Of a stretch of 64,000 nt of DNA, positions 8,529 to 17,500 are shown piece after piece. Under the pieces are notes generated by a model. The model ran no database searches and was not told where the DNA came from. It saw only the letters and a list, made by a program, of their open reading frames with translations. A program made the position numbers and the translations under genes. Source of the stretch: an uncultured Bacilli bacterium (GTDB taxonomy: Bacteria; Bacillota_I; Bacilli_A; RF39; UBA660). Positions within the stretch are counted from its first letter, which is position 1, and each line of letters opens with the position of its first letter. The DNA lies in contig CAKOJR010000005.1 in assembly GCA_934090735.1 (NCBI GenBank), positions 5,256 to 69,255 on the forward strand. Reading direction: 5' to 3'.

Positions 8529-10460
8529 ATGAAGAAGAATAAAAAGAGAAAATTTGGAAACTTATTTAAAAAACTTAAAAAAACAACACCAGGATTTCAC
8601 TTCATGTACATCGTTGTACTTGTTCTTTTTATAATGAGTGTATTCTCACTAACATACAGTTTAATACTTTTAAATGGTATTGAAACCTTTATTAGAGTTT
8701 TATTTATAATTGCTATGACAACATACGCTATACTATTCTTCTTTATCGGTAGTGCTTTACTAATAACTAAAAAACACACAATACTAGTTATAACAAGTAT
8801 AATTACAACAATTTTTACAATCATTAACGGCTTCGGTTACTACTATATTCAAAAAACATACAACGTAGTAGACAACATCAGTAAAGAAGAAATAATATAT
8901 ACAACAAACCTTACAACCTTAAATAAAGACGAACCCATAAAAACAGTTGGTATCTTAAAAAATGAAAACAGTCCAGAAGGTTATATTCTACCTCAAGAAT
9001 ATTTAGTAAAAAATAATAAAAAATGGAAAATTGAAAATTATGAAACAAATGATGACCTAATAAAAGCACTTATTAACAAAGATATTGATGCAATCTTTAT
9101 CACCGCAAACTTTAAACTTCTATATGCAGCAAATTATCCAGAATTAGATAATGCTGTAATACTTGATACCTACAGTAAAAAGCTAGGAAACAATGATACA
9201 GTTGCTTCAACAAATAAAGACATAACCGAACCATTTACAATGCTTCTTCTAGGTGTAGACTCAGAATATGATGGCCTAGCAAATAATGCCGCATTTAATG
9301 GTGACTCAATCATGTTAATAACATTCAATCCTAAAACATTATCAGCAACAGTATTTAGCATCCCAAGAGATACATATGTACCAATAGCTTGCAACAATAA
9401 TAAACAAAATAAAATAAATTCAGCTGCAGCATATGGAACAAAATGTATGATTAACACAATTGAAAATTTAACAGATATCACAATTGACTATTTCGTAAAA
9501 ATCAATTTTAAAGGCGTGGTTAATTTAGTAGATGCCTTAGGTGGCATAGATGTTAACATAGATGAACCAGACTTTAAAAAGAATGGCACAGTAGATTGCA
9601 AAGGAATGGTCTGCGAACAAAACTCTAATCGTCAGTTTGGTGAACACATCGTATATATTAAACCAGGAATGCAGCATCTAGATGGTGAACAAGCACTAGC
9701 ATATGCAAGAAACAGACACCAATGGGCACTATCAGACTTCAAAAGAGTTGAACATCAACAAGCAATCGTAACCGCAATCGCAAATAAAGCAAAAACAATT
9801 AGAAACATTAACACATTCTATAAAGTTCTTAACGCTGTATCAAATAATATGGATACCAACATGGAAACAAATCAAATGTTAAATTTCTACAACGTTGGTA
9901 AAAATATCCTACTAAAAAGTAACTTTGGCGAAGGAGAATTCATCAATATTCAAAAAACATTCCTATCAGGTTACGATCAAACAATATATCAAGGATACGA
10001 CATGTATACTTATCAGTACTATGAAGAAAGTCTAACTGAAATAGTTAAAGCTATGAAAGTAAATTTAGAATTAGAAAAACCCGAAATCATAAAAACATTT
10101 AGTTTCTCAGTTAATGAACCATACGAAGTACCAACAATAGGTCGTATGTATACTGGTATAAGAAAAAATGAAACACTACCTAACTTTGTAGGTCAAAACA
10201 TTAACTATTTAGAATCATGGATAAGCACAAGAAATATAACACTAAATAAAAATTATACAGAAAGTAATTCATGCATCGAAGGAAATATCCTAGAGCAAAA
10301 CGTTCATTCTGGAGTAATTGTCTCAAGCATATCTAGTCTATCAGTAAACGTGTGCAAAAACGTACATGTTAATGAACCAACAACACCTGAAGAACCAGAA
10401 AATAATAATGAAGAAAATAATAATCAAATAGATGATCCAATTGAAGATATGCTAAACTAA
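8529..10460 (+). CDS. LytR-CpsA-Psr (LCP) family wall-polymer ligase with PASTA domain
   Basis: LCP proteins transfer teichoic or other anionic polymers from a lipid carrier to peptidoglycan outside the membrane. This 643-residue protein has several N-terminal transmembrane segments (about 25-115), an extracellular accessory region, and the LCP catalytic domain from about residue 235: LLLGVDS, GDSIMLITFNP, SIPRDTYV, KINSAAAYG and ALAYARNRHQ with the conserved arginines. A C-terminal PASTA-like module (LPNFVGQNINYLESWI to about 605) precedes a Glu/Asn-rich tail. PASTA domains bind peptidoglycan or muropeptides. It lies directly after the teichoic acid synthase-like gene, which fits a role attaching that or a related polymer. 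Confidence 0.93.
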   Translation: MKKNKKRKFGNLFKKLKKTTPGFHFMYIVVLVLFIMSVFSLTYSLILLNGIETFIRVLFIIAMTTYAILFFFIGSALLITKKHTILVITSIITTIFTIINGFGYYYIQKTYNVVDNISKEEIIYTTNLTTLNKDEPIKTVGILKNENSPEGYILPQEYLVKNNKKWKIENYETNDDLIKALINKDIDAIFITANFKLLYAANYPELDNAVILDTYSKKLGNNDTVASTNKDITEPFTMLLLGVDSEYDGLANNAAFNGDSIMLITFNPKTLSATVFSIPRDTYVPIACNNNKQNKINSAAAYGTKCMINTIENLTDITIDYFVKINFKGVVNLVDALGGIDVNIDEPDFKKNGTVDCKGMVCEQNSNRQFGEHIVYIKPGMQHLDGEQALAYARNRHQWALSDFKRVEHQQAIVTAIANKAKTIRNINTFYKVLNAVSNNMDTNMETNQMLNFYNVGKNILLKSNFGEGEFINIQKTFLSGYDQTIYQGYDMYTYQYYEESLTEIVKAMKVNLELEKPEIIKTFSFSVNEPYEVPTIGRMYTGIRKNETLPNFVGQNINYLESWISTRNITLNKNYTESNSCIEGNILEQNVHSGVIVSSISSLSVNVCKNVHVNEPTTPEEPENNNEENNNQIDDPIEDMLN

Positions 10461-10488
10461 AAGCCGCTTACATAAAAGCGACTTTTTT
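10461..10488. terminator. Bidirectional terminator between convergent genes
   Basis: Stem AAGCCGCTT/AAGCGACTT with one internal mismatch and T-runs on both sides. It serves the LCP gene and the opposite amidase remnant. Confidence 0.75.
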
Positions 10489-10517
10489 AATTAAATAACT
10501 CGTACTATAAGCACGGA

Positions 10518-11453
10518 TTAACTCGGTACTATCAATCTTTGCCCAATACTCAAAACATTAGATTTTAAACCATTTAAACTCTTAATCTCATCAACCGTAC
10601 TATTAAACATTCTAGCTATACTCCAAAGAGAGTCTCCACTCTTTACTACATACACATTAGTTTCCTCATTCTTCTTATTACTATAAGGTGGTATCTTTAA
10701 AGTCATGCCGATACTTAAATTATTAGAACTAAGATTATTCAAAGACTTAATCTCATCCACACTAACATTAAACTTTCTTGCAATAGCCCATAGCGTGTCT
10801 CCAGCACTGACCACATAATCATTAGAAGGACCTTTTCCAACAATAAGTCTCTGTCCAACACTAAGAACATTACTACTCAAATTATTTAACGCCTTTAATT
10901 CATTAACAGATAAATTATATTTCCTAGCAATACTCCATAAAGTATCACCACTCTTTACAACATAATAAGTATCATTCCCATCATCGTCCGTGCTATCAGC
11001 ACTGCTTATTAGTAAAGTATCACCCACATGTAATACATTACTACTTAGATTATTTAATGCTTTTAACTCATCAACGGTAAGACCATTTGCTCTCGCAATA
11101 CTCCATAGTGAATCACCCTTTTTAACAACATAATAATTAGAACCGCTTACTGGAACATACTTATATCCTCCATACAAAGTAACTGCTCTTACCACAGCTT
11201 CAGCATATTTCTTATAATTACTCTTAAGCCTCTCAGCATCAGCTGCATTATCTAAAAACCCATACTCAACTATCAATGTCTCATTATTAGGTGTATTACG
11301 AATTATATAATAATAGTCCTTAGAAGAATCACTAGGAAGCCTTCTCTGATAATACTTTCTAACTACCTGCCCACTCTTTTCAAGCTCATTTAAAATACTT
11401 GAAGCAAGCTTATCATTATTACGAAGAGCATATATTACTTCTGCACCCTCGCC
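10518..11453 (-). pseudogene. N-acetylmuramoyl-L-alanine amidase, 3' part with four LysM repeats (split by the integrative element)
   Basis: Reading the minus strand from the junction at 11453, the frame continues an Amidase_3 domain: GEGAEVIYALRNN, RKYYQRRLPSDSSKDYYYI and the catalytic Glu region IVEYGFLDN. Four LysM peptidoglycan-binding repeats follow, each with a (V)VVKxGDSLWSIAR-type start and an IGQRLIV-type end. The start and the catalytic histidines are missing; they lie 18 kb away at 29454-29721. Joining the two pieces at the shared CCTCGCC gives one uninterrupted frame of about 400 residues. A shorter product could in principle start at the ATG at 11276, but it would lack most of the catalytic site. 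Confidence 0.9.
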
Positions 11454-11481
11454 ACCTCGGGAAAGATTTTATGTGATTAGA
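11447..11481. other. Left attachment site (attL) of the integrative element
   Basis: CCTCGCC at 11447-11453 is the last sequence shared with the amidase frame and recurs at 29454-29460. Past it the sequence diverges (ACCTCGGGAAAGAT). At 11468-11481 the 14 bases TTTATGTGATTAGA repeat amidase sequence found at 29468-29481, offset by 7 bases from the core. The exact crossover dinucleotide cannot be decided by reading. Confidence 0.75.
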
Positions 11482-11535
11482 CTATCATTTTTCCTTTATT
11501 TTACTGCGTTTCTATTTTTTCTAAAAATAGTATAG

Positions 11536-11577
11536 AGGATGGTAAGATTGTGTGATTACCAAATTTTACCATCCTAT
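11536..11577 (-). terminator. Large hairpin after the recombinase gene
   Basis: 10-bp perfect stem AGGATGGTAA/TTACCATCCT with a 20-base loop, located between the recombinase stop and attL. A second palindrome, CTATTTTT/AAAAATAG, lies at 11512-11530. It probably terminates recombinase transcription and may insulate the host gene. Confidence 0.6.
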
Positions 11578-11586
11578 TTTTATTAT

Positions 11587-13212
11587 TTAATTTATTTCTT
11601 CATAATTAGTTTTTATATCATCTAGCACCTTAAATCTATATTGAATTTCTATATTTCTATCTTTATCAATATAAATTTTTTTTACTAAAGTTTTTATGAG
11701 TTCTCTGTTAGGTTCATCTAAATTTAAAAGTGATTTTATTTGTTCTTCATATTTAGCTATTTCTTTTGTATCTTCTTTAATCTGATTTTCTTCATTATCT
11801 ATTTCATAAATTCTATAATTTAAGGCTGATATTTGTTTTTCAGTTTGTGTAGAGATTCTTGTATAAGTATCAACACTTATTATTCCATTAAATTTATCAT
11901 CATATAAAGCATCAGATTTTCTTTTTAATTCATCAATCTCGCGTAATAACTGTTGCTTTTCTTTTTGTCTATCATTCTTTTCCTTTGTTCTATCTTGTAA
12001 TACTTTTTCAGACAGCTCTTTAATATTTAAACTATCTAAATATTTTTGACAAGTAGTTTTAATAACACTCATTATTTTTTCTTCCAACTTATCGTAAGGA
12101 AAAAAATGTGGATAACATAAATGTCTTCTTGGATCTCTTGCGTATTTATTACAATTAACACTCCAATATTTTCCATCTTTATAGTTTTTATTTTTTCTAT
12201 AAAGAACACTTAAGGAGTTGCCACATTCTTTGCATACAAGTAGATTTTCTAATAATCTTTTTTCTCTATTGCAATGGGTTGTTCTTACTCTTGCAGGAGC
12301 ATTTTGTATTGCTTCAAATACTATCTTGCTAACTAGAGGCTCATGTGTATCTTCAACTATTATCCAAAACTCTTTTTCTAAAGCAACTTTCTTCTGAGAT
12401 TTATAACTTAACTTAGTTTGAACATTTTGTACCATATCTCCTGTATACATTCTATTTTTCAATAATTTATTTACTGAAGATATTGTCCATACATTCACTT
12501 TTCGTCTTGAAGATGATTTAGTATTTTTATACATACTAGGACTTAATATCTTATTATCATTTAGGTATGATACAATATCACTTACTCCAATTCCAGAATG
12601 AGCCATTTTAAATATCTTTTTAACAACAGGAGCAACTTCGGGATCAGGTATTAAATGTCCTTTATCAAGTGGATCTCTCATATAACCATAGCATGGCTTA
12701 CTACCTATAAATTTACCTTGTTCTTTTTTATTTTTTAGTATTGAACGAATCTTCTTAGAAGTATCTTTACTAGTCATATCATTAAACAAAGCTTTAAATG
12801 GAGCAATATCATTATTAGCACTTTCTAAAAATGTATCAACTTGATCTAATATAGAAATATATCTAATTTTCTTTTGTGGAAAATATTGTTCTACATAATA
12901 TCCACATTGTATATAATCTCTACCTAATCTTGATAAGTCTTTCGTGATTACACAATTGATTCGACCACTTTCAATATCCTTTAATAATCTTTGAAAAGAA
13001 GGTCTATCAAAGTTAGTTCCTGTAAATCCGTCATCTACATACTCATCAACCAAAGTAAATCCACTCATTTTTACATAATCCATCAATAAATTTCTTTGAT
13101 TGATTATACTTTCACTCTCTGACTCATAAGTTTTATCTTCATCACTTTCTGATAATCTGATATATAAACCTACTCTATAAAAACTTGGTGCTTGTATTAT
13201 ATTGTTATACAC
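11587..13212 (-). CDS. Large serine recombinase (site-specific integrase)
   Basis: Catalyses integration and excision of the element. The 541-residue protein has the resolvase catalytic domain (LYIRLSESDED with the nucleophile Ser near residue 20, then DDGFTGTNFDRP and KDLSRLGRDYI). The recombinase domain follows from about 170, then a zinc ribbon (CKECGN near 317 with a second Cys pair in CNKYARDPRRHLC), a long coiled coil (about 390-470) and a basic C-terminus. Length and order match the TndX/TnpX group of transposon integrases. The start is GTG with GGAAGGAG upstream. Its position next to the attachment site is typical. No separate directionality factor was recognised; the 181-residue protein or the 30-residue ORF are candidates. 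Confidence 0.95.
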   Translation of the reverse strand: MYNNIIQAPSFYRVGLYIRLSESDEDKTYESESESIINQRNLLMDYVKMSGFTLVDEYVDDGFTGTNFDRPSFQRLLKDIESGRINCVITKDLSRLGRDYIQCGYYVEQYFPQKKIRYISILDQVDTFLESANNDIAPFKALFNDMTSKDTSKKIRSILKNKKEQGKFIGSKPCYGYMRDPLDKGHLIPDPEVAPVVKKIFKMAHSGIGVSDIVSYLNDNKILSPSMYKNTKSSSRRKVNVWTISSVNKLLKNRMYTGDMVQNVQTKLSYKSQKKVALEKEFWIIVEDTHEPLVSKIVFEAIQNAPARVRTTHCNREKRLLENLLVCKECGNSLSVLYRKNKNYKDGKYWSVNCNKYARDPRRHLCYPHFFPYDKLEEKIMSVIKTTCQKYLDSLNIKELSEKVLQDRTKEKNDRQKEKQQLLREIDELKRKSDALYDDKFNGIISVDTYTRISTQTEKQISALNYRIYEIDNEENQIKEDTKEIAKYEEQIKSLLNLDEPNRELIKTLVKKIYIDKDRNIEIQYRFKVLDDIKTNYEEIN

Positions 13213-13254
13213 TTACTACTCCTTCCAACGTGTATAACTTCAATAAGCAATATC

Positions 13255-13263
13255 ATTATATCA
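13255..13263 (-). promoter_or_regulatory. Extended -10 promoter of the recombinase gene
   Basis: TGA-TATAAT on the minus strand, about 45 bases ahead of the GTG start; no clear -35. Confidence 0.5.
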
Positions 13264-13270
13264 CAAACTT

Positions 13271-13363
13271 TTACTGCTTACTATTTTCTAACATCAATTT
13301 TAAGTACTCCTCTATTAAGTCAACCAAGTTTTTATCTTTATCGAAAGTTTCAGTTATATTCAC
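13271..13363 (-). CDS. 30-residue ORF upstream of the recombinase
   Basis: GTG start with AGGAGAGGTG upstream. It encodes a short acidic, probably helical peptide starting MNITETFDKDK and ending LENSKQ. Short ORFs often precede the recombinase gene in elements of this kind. Support is the ribosome binding site and position only. Confidence 0.45.
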   Translation of the reverse strand: MNITETFDKDKNLVDLIEEYLKLMLENSKQ

Positions 13364-13433
13364 TAATCTACACCTCTCCTTTCATTTTATGAAATAAGAA
13401 CGACTATAAGACTTTATTATCAAAATTAGGGCA

Positions 13434-13462
13434 TAAAAAAATTAGTTATATTTCAAACTAAT
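13434..13462 (-). terminator. Terminator of the 181-residue protein gene
   Basis: Minus strand ATTAGTT, 8-base loop, AACTAAT, then TTTTTTT. Confidence 0.75.
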
Positions 13463-13488
13463 CTAGTAATAGAAACTATTATATTCCT

Positions 13489-14034
13489 TTAATCCATTTC
13501 GTTTCGCTTAACATTTTGGAGTTCTAATTTATAAAATTCTAATATTTTTAGATAATCTTTACGGAAATAGTTTTCGCTTAACCATTTAACACCTTCTTTA
13601 GAAATTATTACTTTACCATCTTTTAAATACTTAAATGATTGATTATTTCTTTTTTCCATCCTATTAACTGCAACGCCAATAGCATTTTTACTCTTATTAA
13701 AATAACTTTTTAAATCATATAATGATATATCTTTATATTCAAATTCATTATGAGGAAAATTCAGTTCGTCTTCTAATTTTAATATTTGTTTTCTAAAGAA
13801 ATTTATTTCAGCATCCAAATAAAATAGATTGTTGTTGAAATAAACTTCTTCTATCCACTCTACAAATTCTAATTTTAGATATACTACTCTTTCACCATTT
13901 TGAGCAAAATGTTCATCAATCCATCTCTCATTAGGATGTCTTCTTTTTAATCTTTTCACTAATCTCTTATACTGTTTTTCGCTAATTTTAAACTTCTGTA
14001 AAACACGCCACTTCTCCATTGACTTAAATTCCAT
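13489..14034 (-). CDS. Hypothetical element protein, helical, possible DNA-binding/accessory factor
   Basis: 181 residues, lysine- and aromatic-rich, with no membrane segment. The N-terminus (KFKISEKQYKRLVKRLKRR) and the segment near residue 150 (ISKEGVKWLSENY) both look like winged-helix or MerR-like recognition elements preceding a substrate-independent helical core. The start is ATG with AGGAGAAAT. Placed between the recombinase and the inverted-repeat cluster, it could be a directionality factor or replication/mobilisation accessory protein. I do not recognise the family, and the DNA-binding idea is inference. Confidence 0.6.
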   Translation of the reverse strand: MEFKSMEKWRVLQKFKISEKQYKRLVKRLKRRHPNERWIDEHFAQNGERVVYLKLEFVEWIEEVYFNNNLFYLDAEINFFRKQILKLEDELNFPHNEFEYKDISLYDLKSYFNKSKNAIGVAVNRMEKRNNQSFKYLKDGKVIISKEGVKWLSENYFRKDYLKILEFYKLELQNVKRNEMD

Positions 14035-14090
14035 ATTTCTCCTTTCATTTCATACCAAATTTCAGATTACCATTAAATCCTATTTTGAGG

Positions 14091-14165
14091 TTACATACCC
14101 GTGTAATACAATATATCAAGCATGGTGTATACACACCCATCTAGCTTGTTAGGGAATATCCCTAA
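14091..14165. other. Inverted-repeat cluster, possible transfer or replication origin
   Basis: A GC-richer patch within AT-rich non-coding DNA. It contains the perfect palindrome GTGTATACAC at 14125-14134 and the 7-bp inverted repeat TTAGGGA/TCCCTAA at 14149-14165, separated by TAGCTTG. ACATACCCGT at 14093-14102 recurs near 25206, beside the replication-initiator-like gene. Together with the following spacer this accounts for the gene-free stretch 14035-14300. Confidence 0.4.
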
Positions 14166-14304
14166 AACCCACTAATAGTCTCCGACAGTTTAGAAATTTT
14201 TTAATCAAATTTTCATTTAATATTTCAACTATTTCATAAAATTCATTATCAATTTTTAAAAATATAACTCACCCTCTTTCTTTGATGAAAATAAAAATGG
14301 ACAT

Positions 14305-14358
14305 GAAAAAAGAGAGATAAAAAATCCCTCAATTAGTCCTTCTTTATAACTATCCTAT
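14305..14358 (-). ncRNA. Putative small RNA A (short promoter-terminator cassette)
   Basis: A minus-strand promoter (TTGCAA at 14388-14393, 17 bases, TATTAT at 14365-14370 with an upstream TGG) is followed about 53 bases later by a terminator (GAGGGAT, loop of five U, ATCTCTC, six T). No reading frame fits between them. The same arrangement is repeated 146 bp away. Confidence 0.45.
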
Positions 14359-14386
14359 ATTACCATAATACCACAAAATAATAGGA
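14344..14386. repeat. Direct repeat copy 1 (promoter/5' end of small RNA A)
   Basis: 43 bases, 36 identical to 14490-14532. Each copy spans the -10 box, the spacer and the predicted RNA 5' end, and is bounded by CCTAT and ATAGG, giving a possible repressor operator around each promoter. Confidence 0.7.
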
Positions 14387-14393
14387 ATTGCAA
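14365..14393 (-). promoter_or_regulatory. Promoter A
   Basis: TTGCAA, 17 bases, TATTAT, read on the minus strand. Confidence 0.6.
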
Positions 14394-14448
14394 TGGCACG
14401 ATTTTCGTCAAATGCTTCACTATCCGTTATAAAATAAGGGTTTGTAAA

Positions 14449-14504
14449 AGAAAAAATAATTTGCAAAAATACAAATTATTTCTATCATCTTACAACTTTC
14501 CTAT
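14449..14504 (-). ncRNA. Putative small RNA B (short promoter-terminator cassette)
   Basis: A strong minus-strand promoter (TTGACT, 17 bases, TAAAAT) is followed about 55 bases downstream by a 9-bp perfect stem AATAATTTG/CAAATTATT and TTTTTTCTTTT. The predicted 5' end (ATAATATAGGAAAGTTGTAA) closely resembles that of RNA A, while the terminator stems differ. Confidence 0.5.
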
Positions 14505-14532
14505 ATTATCATTTTAGCACAAAATCATAGGA
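14490..14532. repeat. Direct repeat copy 2 (promoter/5' end of small RNA B)
   Basis: Second copy of the 43-base repeat, with 7 mismatches to 14344-14386. Confidence 0.7.
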
Positions 14533-14539
14533 CAGTCAA
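14511..14539 (-). promoter_or_regulatory. Promoter B
   Basis: TTGACT, 17 bases, TAAAAT on the minus strand. It is the best promoter in the element. Confidence 0.65.
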
Positions 14540-14597
14540 CGGACATGATGCAATATTAACCTTCTTTTCCTGAAATTCTATTGAATTTATATATTAT

Positions 14598-17500
14598 TTA
14601 ATGCACTCTAAATTCATCAATTAATACACCTGCAATTTCATTATCATGAGCTATCAATATACATAAAATATCTTCATAAGACTTAATTAATTCTTCATCT
14701 AATTTTATTTTATCGCTATATTTTGTAAATGATTTAATAATTATCATATTAATAATAATATCTACATCACCTTTTAATTCTTTTTCTAGAATATTATAGT
14801 TACTATTGTTGTAAGATAAGATTTCTTTTACACTAATTAAAATTTCAGGTAGTAATTCATCAACATTCAGTAAATATAAAGATTTAATAGCATCTCTTAT
14901 ATAATAAATTCCGTACTTTGAAAACTGCCTGTTTAAAAACATTTTATCTTCATAGCTATAACTTGTTTTTATCTCCGAAGGATTCCACTTACAATCTCTT
15001 GATGCATTAAAGAAAAGACATTTATATAATTGCTTTTTTACTTTTTCATTTTTAATATTAACAATTCTTTTTTCAACTTCTGATATCTTCTTTTTACAGA
15101 TATTTCTCCTAGAAGCATTATTATAAGAATCATAAAATTCAGCAATAAAACCACCCATAATTTTCTGATAAAATTCTATTGCTTCCTCTTGAAATATTTC
15201 AAAATTAATATCTTTAAACAAAAAATCAATCACATTTTCATTATATTCTAATGTGTAAATTAATTCTTTTTGTATAAAAGAAACTAATTCAAATTCACTA
15301 TATGTATCAATGATTTCATAATATAGCCTATCTTCTTTACAAGAGTCATATATATTTATCATGCATTTCAACAATTCTTTTAGAATTTTTTCAAAAGATT
15401 TGTTACTTAAAGTCATTCCACAATTAACAATTTTAAATAGTAATTGTATATCATAATCATCAATATTGAACTGATCTAAATTTAATTTTTTTTCATCAAA
15501 CAAATAATCTTGTATAACTTGTTCTTTTAAGCTTTCATACTTTTTTTCGCTATTTTCTTCAAGTTGATAGTCCACACCAGAAAGCCTTGGCACAAAATTA
15601 GGCTTAAATACAAATCCAGACTCTTTAACGTACGTAGCATTATATTTTTGATGATTCATTTCGTCTTCTGAAAGTTTGATGATAGTATTAAATATAATTC
15701 TAGATAAGTTAGAATTACCTAACAGATACTGAGATATTTTTAATTGTATTTGTTTAATAATACCATCATGTGTATCATTTATAATGCATTTCAAAATTAT
15801 TTTTTTAATTTTATTTTTTATTTCATCACTTGTATCTTCATATAATTGATCTAATAAAATATTAATTAATTGTGGTTCAAAAATAAAAACTTCGTTTTCA
15901 AATATTTTTTCCAGTCCAGTAATCCAGAAATCACAAAAATTATTTCTTTCTAATGTAGATAATTTTTCTTCTTTTAGGGCTATGGAGATAAAACATATTA
16001 AGATGGATTCATATCCACTAGTTCTATCACTATTGCTATTTATAATACCATTTAATTCTTCAATACAATTTAGGAGCTTATCTCTATAGTTTTTTCCTCT
16101 TTGTCTATCTCTAATATAATTATCAATTTTATTTTCTAATTCAACATAAATTTCATTTTGTTTTTCATGTGAATCTGTCACTTTTTTTGCTTCACCAGTA
16201 ATTTTAGTTTCAATCATTGACGTATTTTTATCAACTTCAGTTATTACGGCATTTCGCATATCCATTTTTTGTATTTGAAGATAATTAGTTGCATTATCCT
16301 CAGTATTAGTAATAATAGTATATAAATAATCCAAAATTTTAAAAACCCGTTTTTGAAAATCAACACCAAAACTAATTTGCAAACTTATAGCATAATTTTC
16401 AATATGGATTGCACATTTTTTATCTAATTGATATCTATATTTTATTTCTGGCAATCCAATTTTTAATAATAATTGTTTTTCTAGCATTTGTAATTGAGGA
16501 TTATTTAAATATAAGGAATATCTATGAGTATCCCAATTTATAATATCAATACTCGTAACTAAATCTAAGGCATATCCAGGAAACTCATTTTGAAAATGTA
16601 GTCCTATATTCTCTATTACTGTCAATAAAATTACATTATTTGACTTTGAATAAATTTTATTTTTAATATTTAATAGTATCTTTTCAACATTTTCTTTATC
16701 AGATAAATTTTGCTGAATAAAATTAATTATGGAATCTTTAATATAAAATACAATATCACTTAATAAATCAGGAACATATCCGTCCCTTGTACCAGCCAGC
16801 CACATATTATTATTTCCATAATATTGCTTAATTTCATTTGTATCAACAAATTTTATTTTTACTTTAAGAACATTGTCGGGTGAGTTTTCTGCATAAGCGT
16901 CAACAGAATTATTTATAAAATCAATTGCCCAATCTAATCCAATATAAAAGTTTACTCTAAAAAGATTCCACAACAAAACATTTTTATTTGGTGTTTGAAA
17001 TGAATACTTATAATCTTCACATAATCCATAATCATTCTCGACATTACTATGATAATAAAATTCATTATTTGAGTTTTTTTTAATCCACAGAGTATTAGCA
17101 ATGAAACACATTTCATGTGGCAATTCTTTAACAAGATTATAGTGTGCATTTTCTGAAATCCATTGTAATATTTCTTCCGACATTCTCTGATTTTTTTTAC
17201 TTTTGCTGTTATAACTCTCTAATAATTTAGTGAAAAAATTCTTTAACCATTCAGAACAAGTTTCTGAAAGTTTGAAAAGTACAACAAGATATTTATCAAT
17301 ATATTCAATGACATTGAACCGCTCTTTATCGACTTTTTGGAAAACTTCATCAACAAAAAATTCTAAGATTGAACAAACAAGTATATCAATTTCTTTTAAC
17401 CTGTTATTGTTTTGATTTGTATAGTCTAAACAAAGTTTTGCAACTTTAGACTCATTAATAGTATTTTTTAAATATAACTTTTCTTGAGCAATTATTTTTA

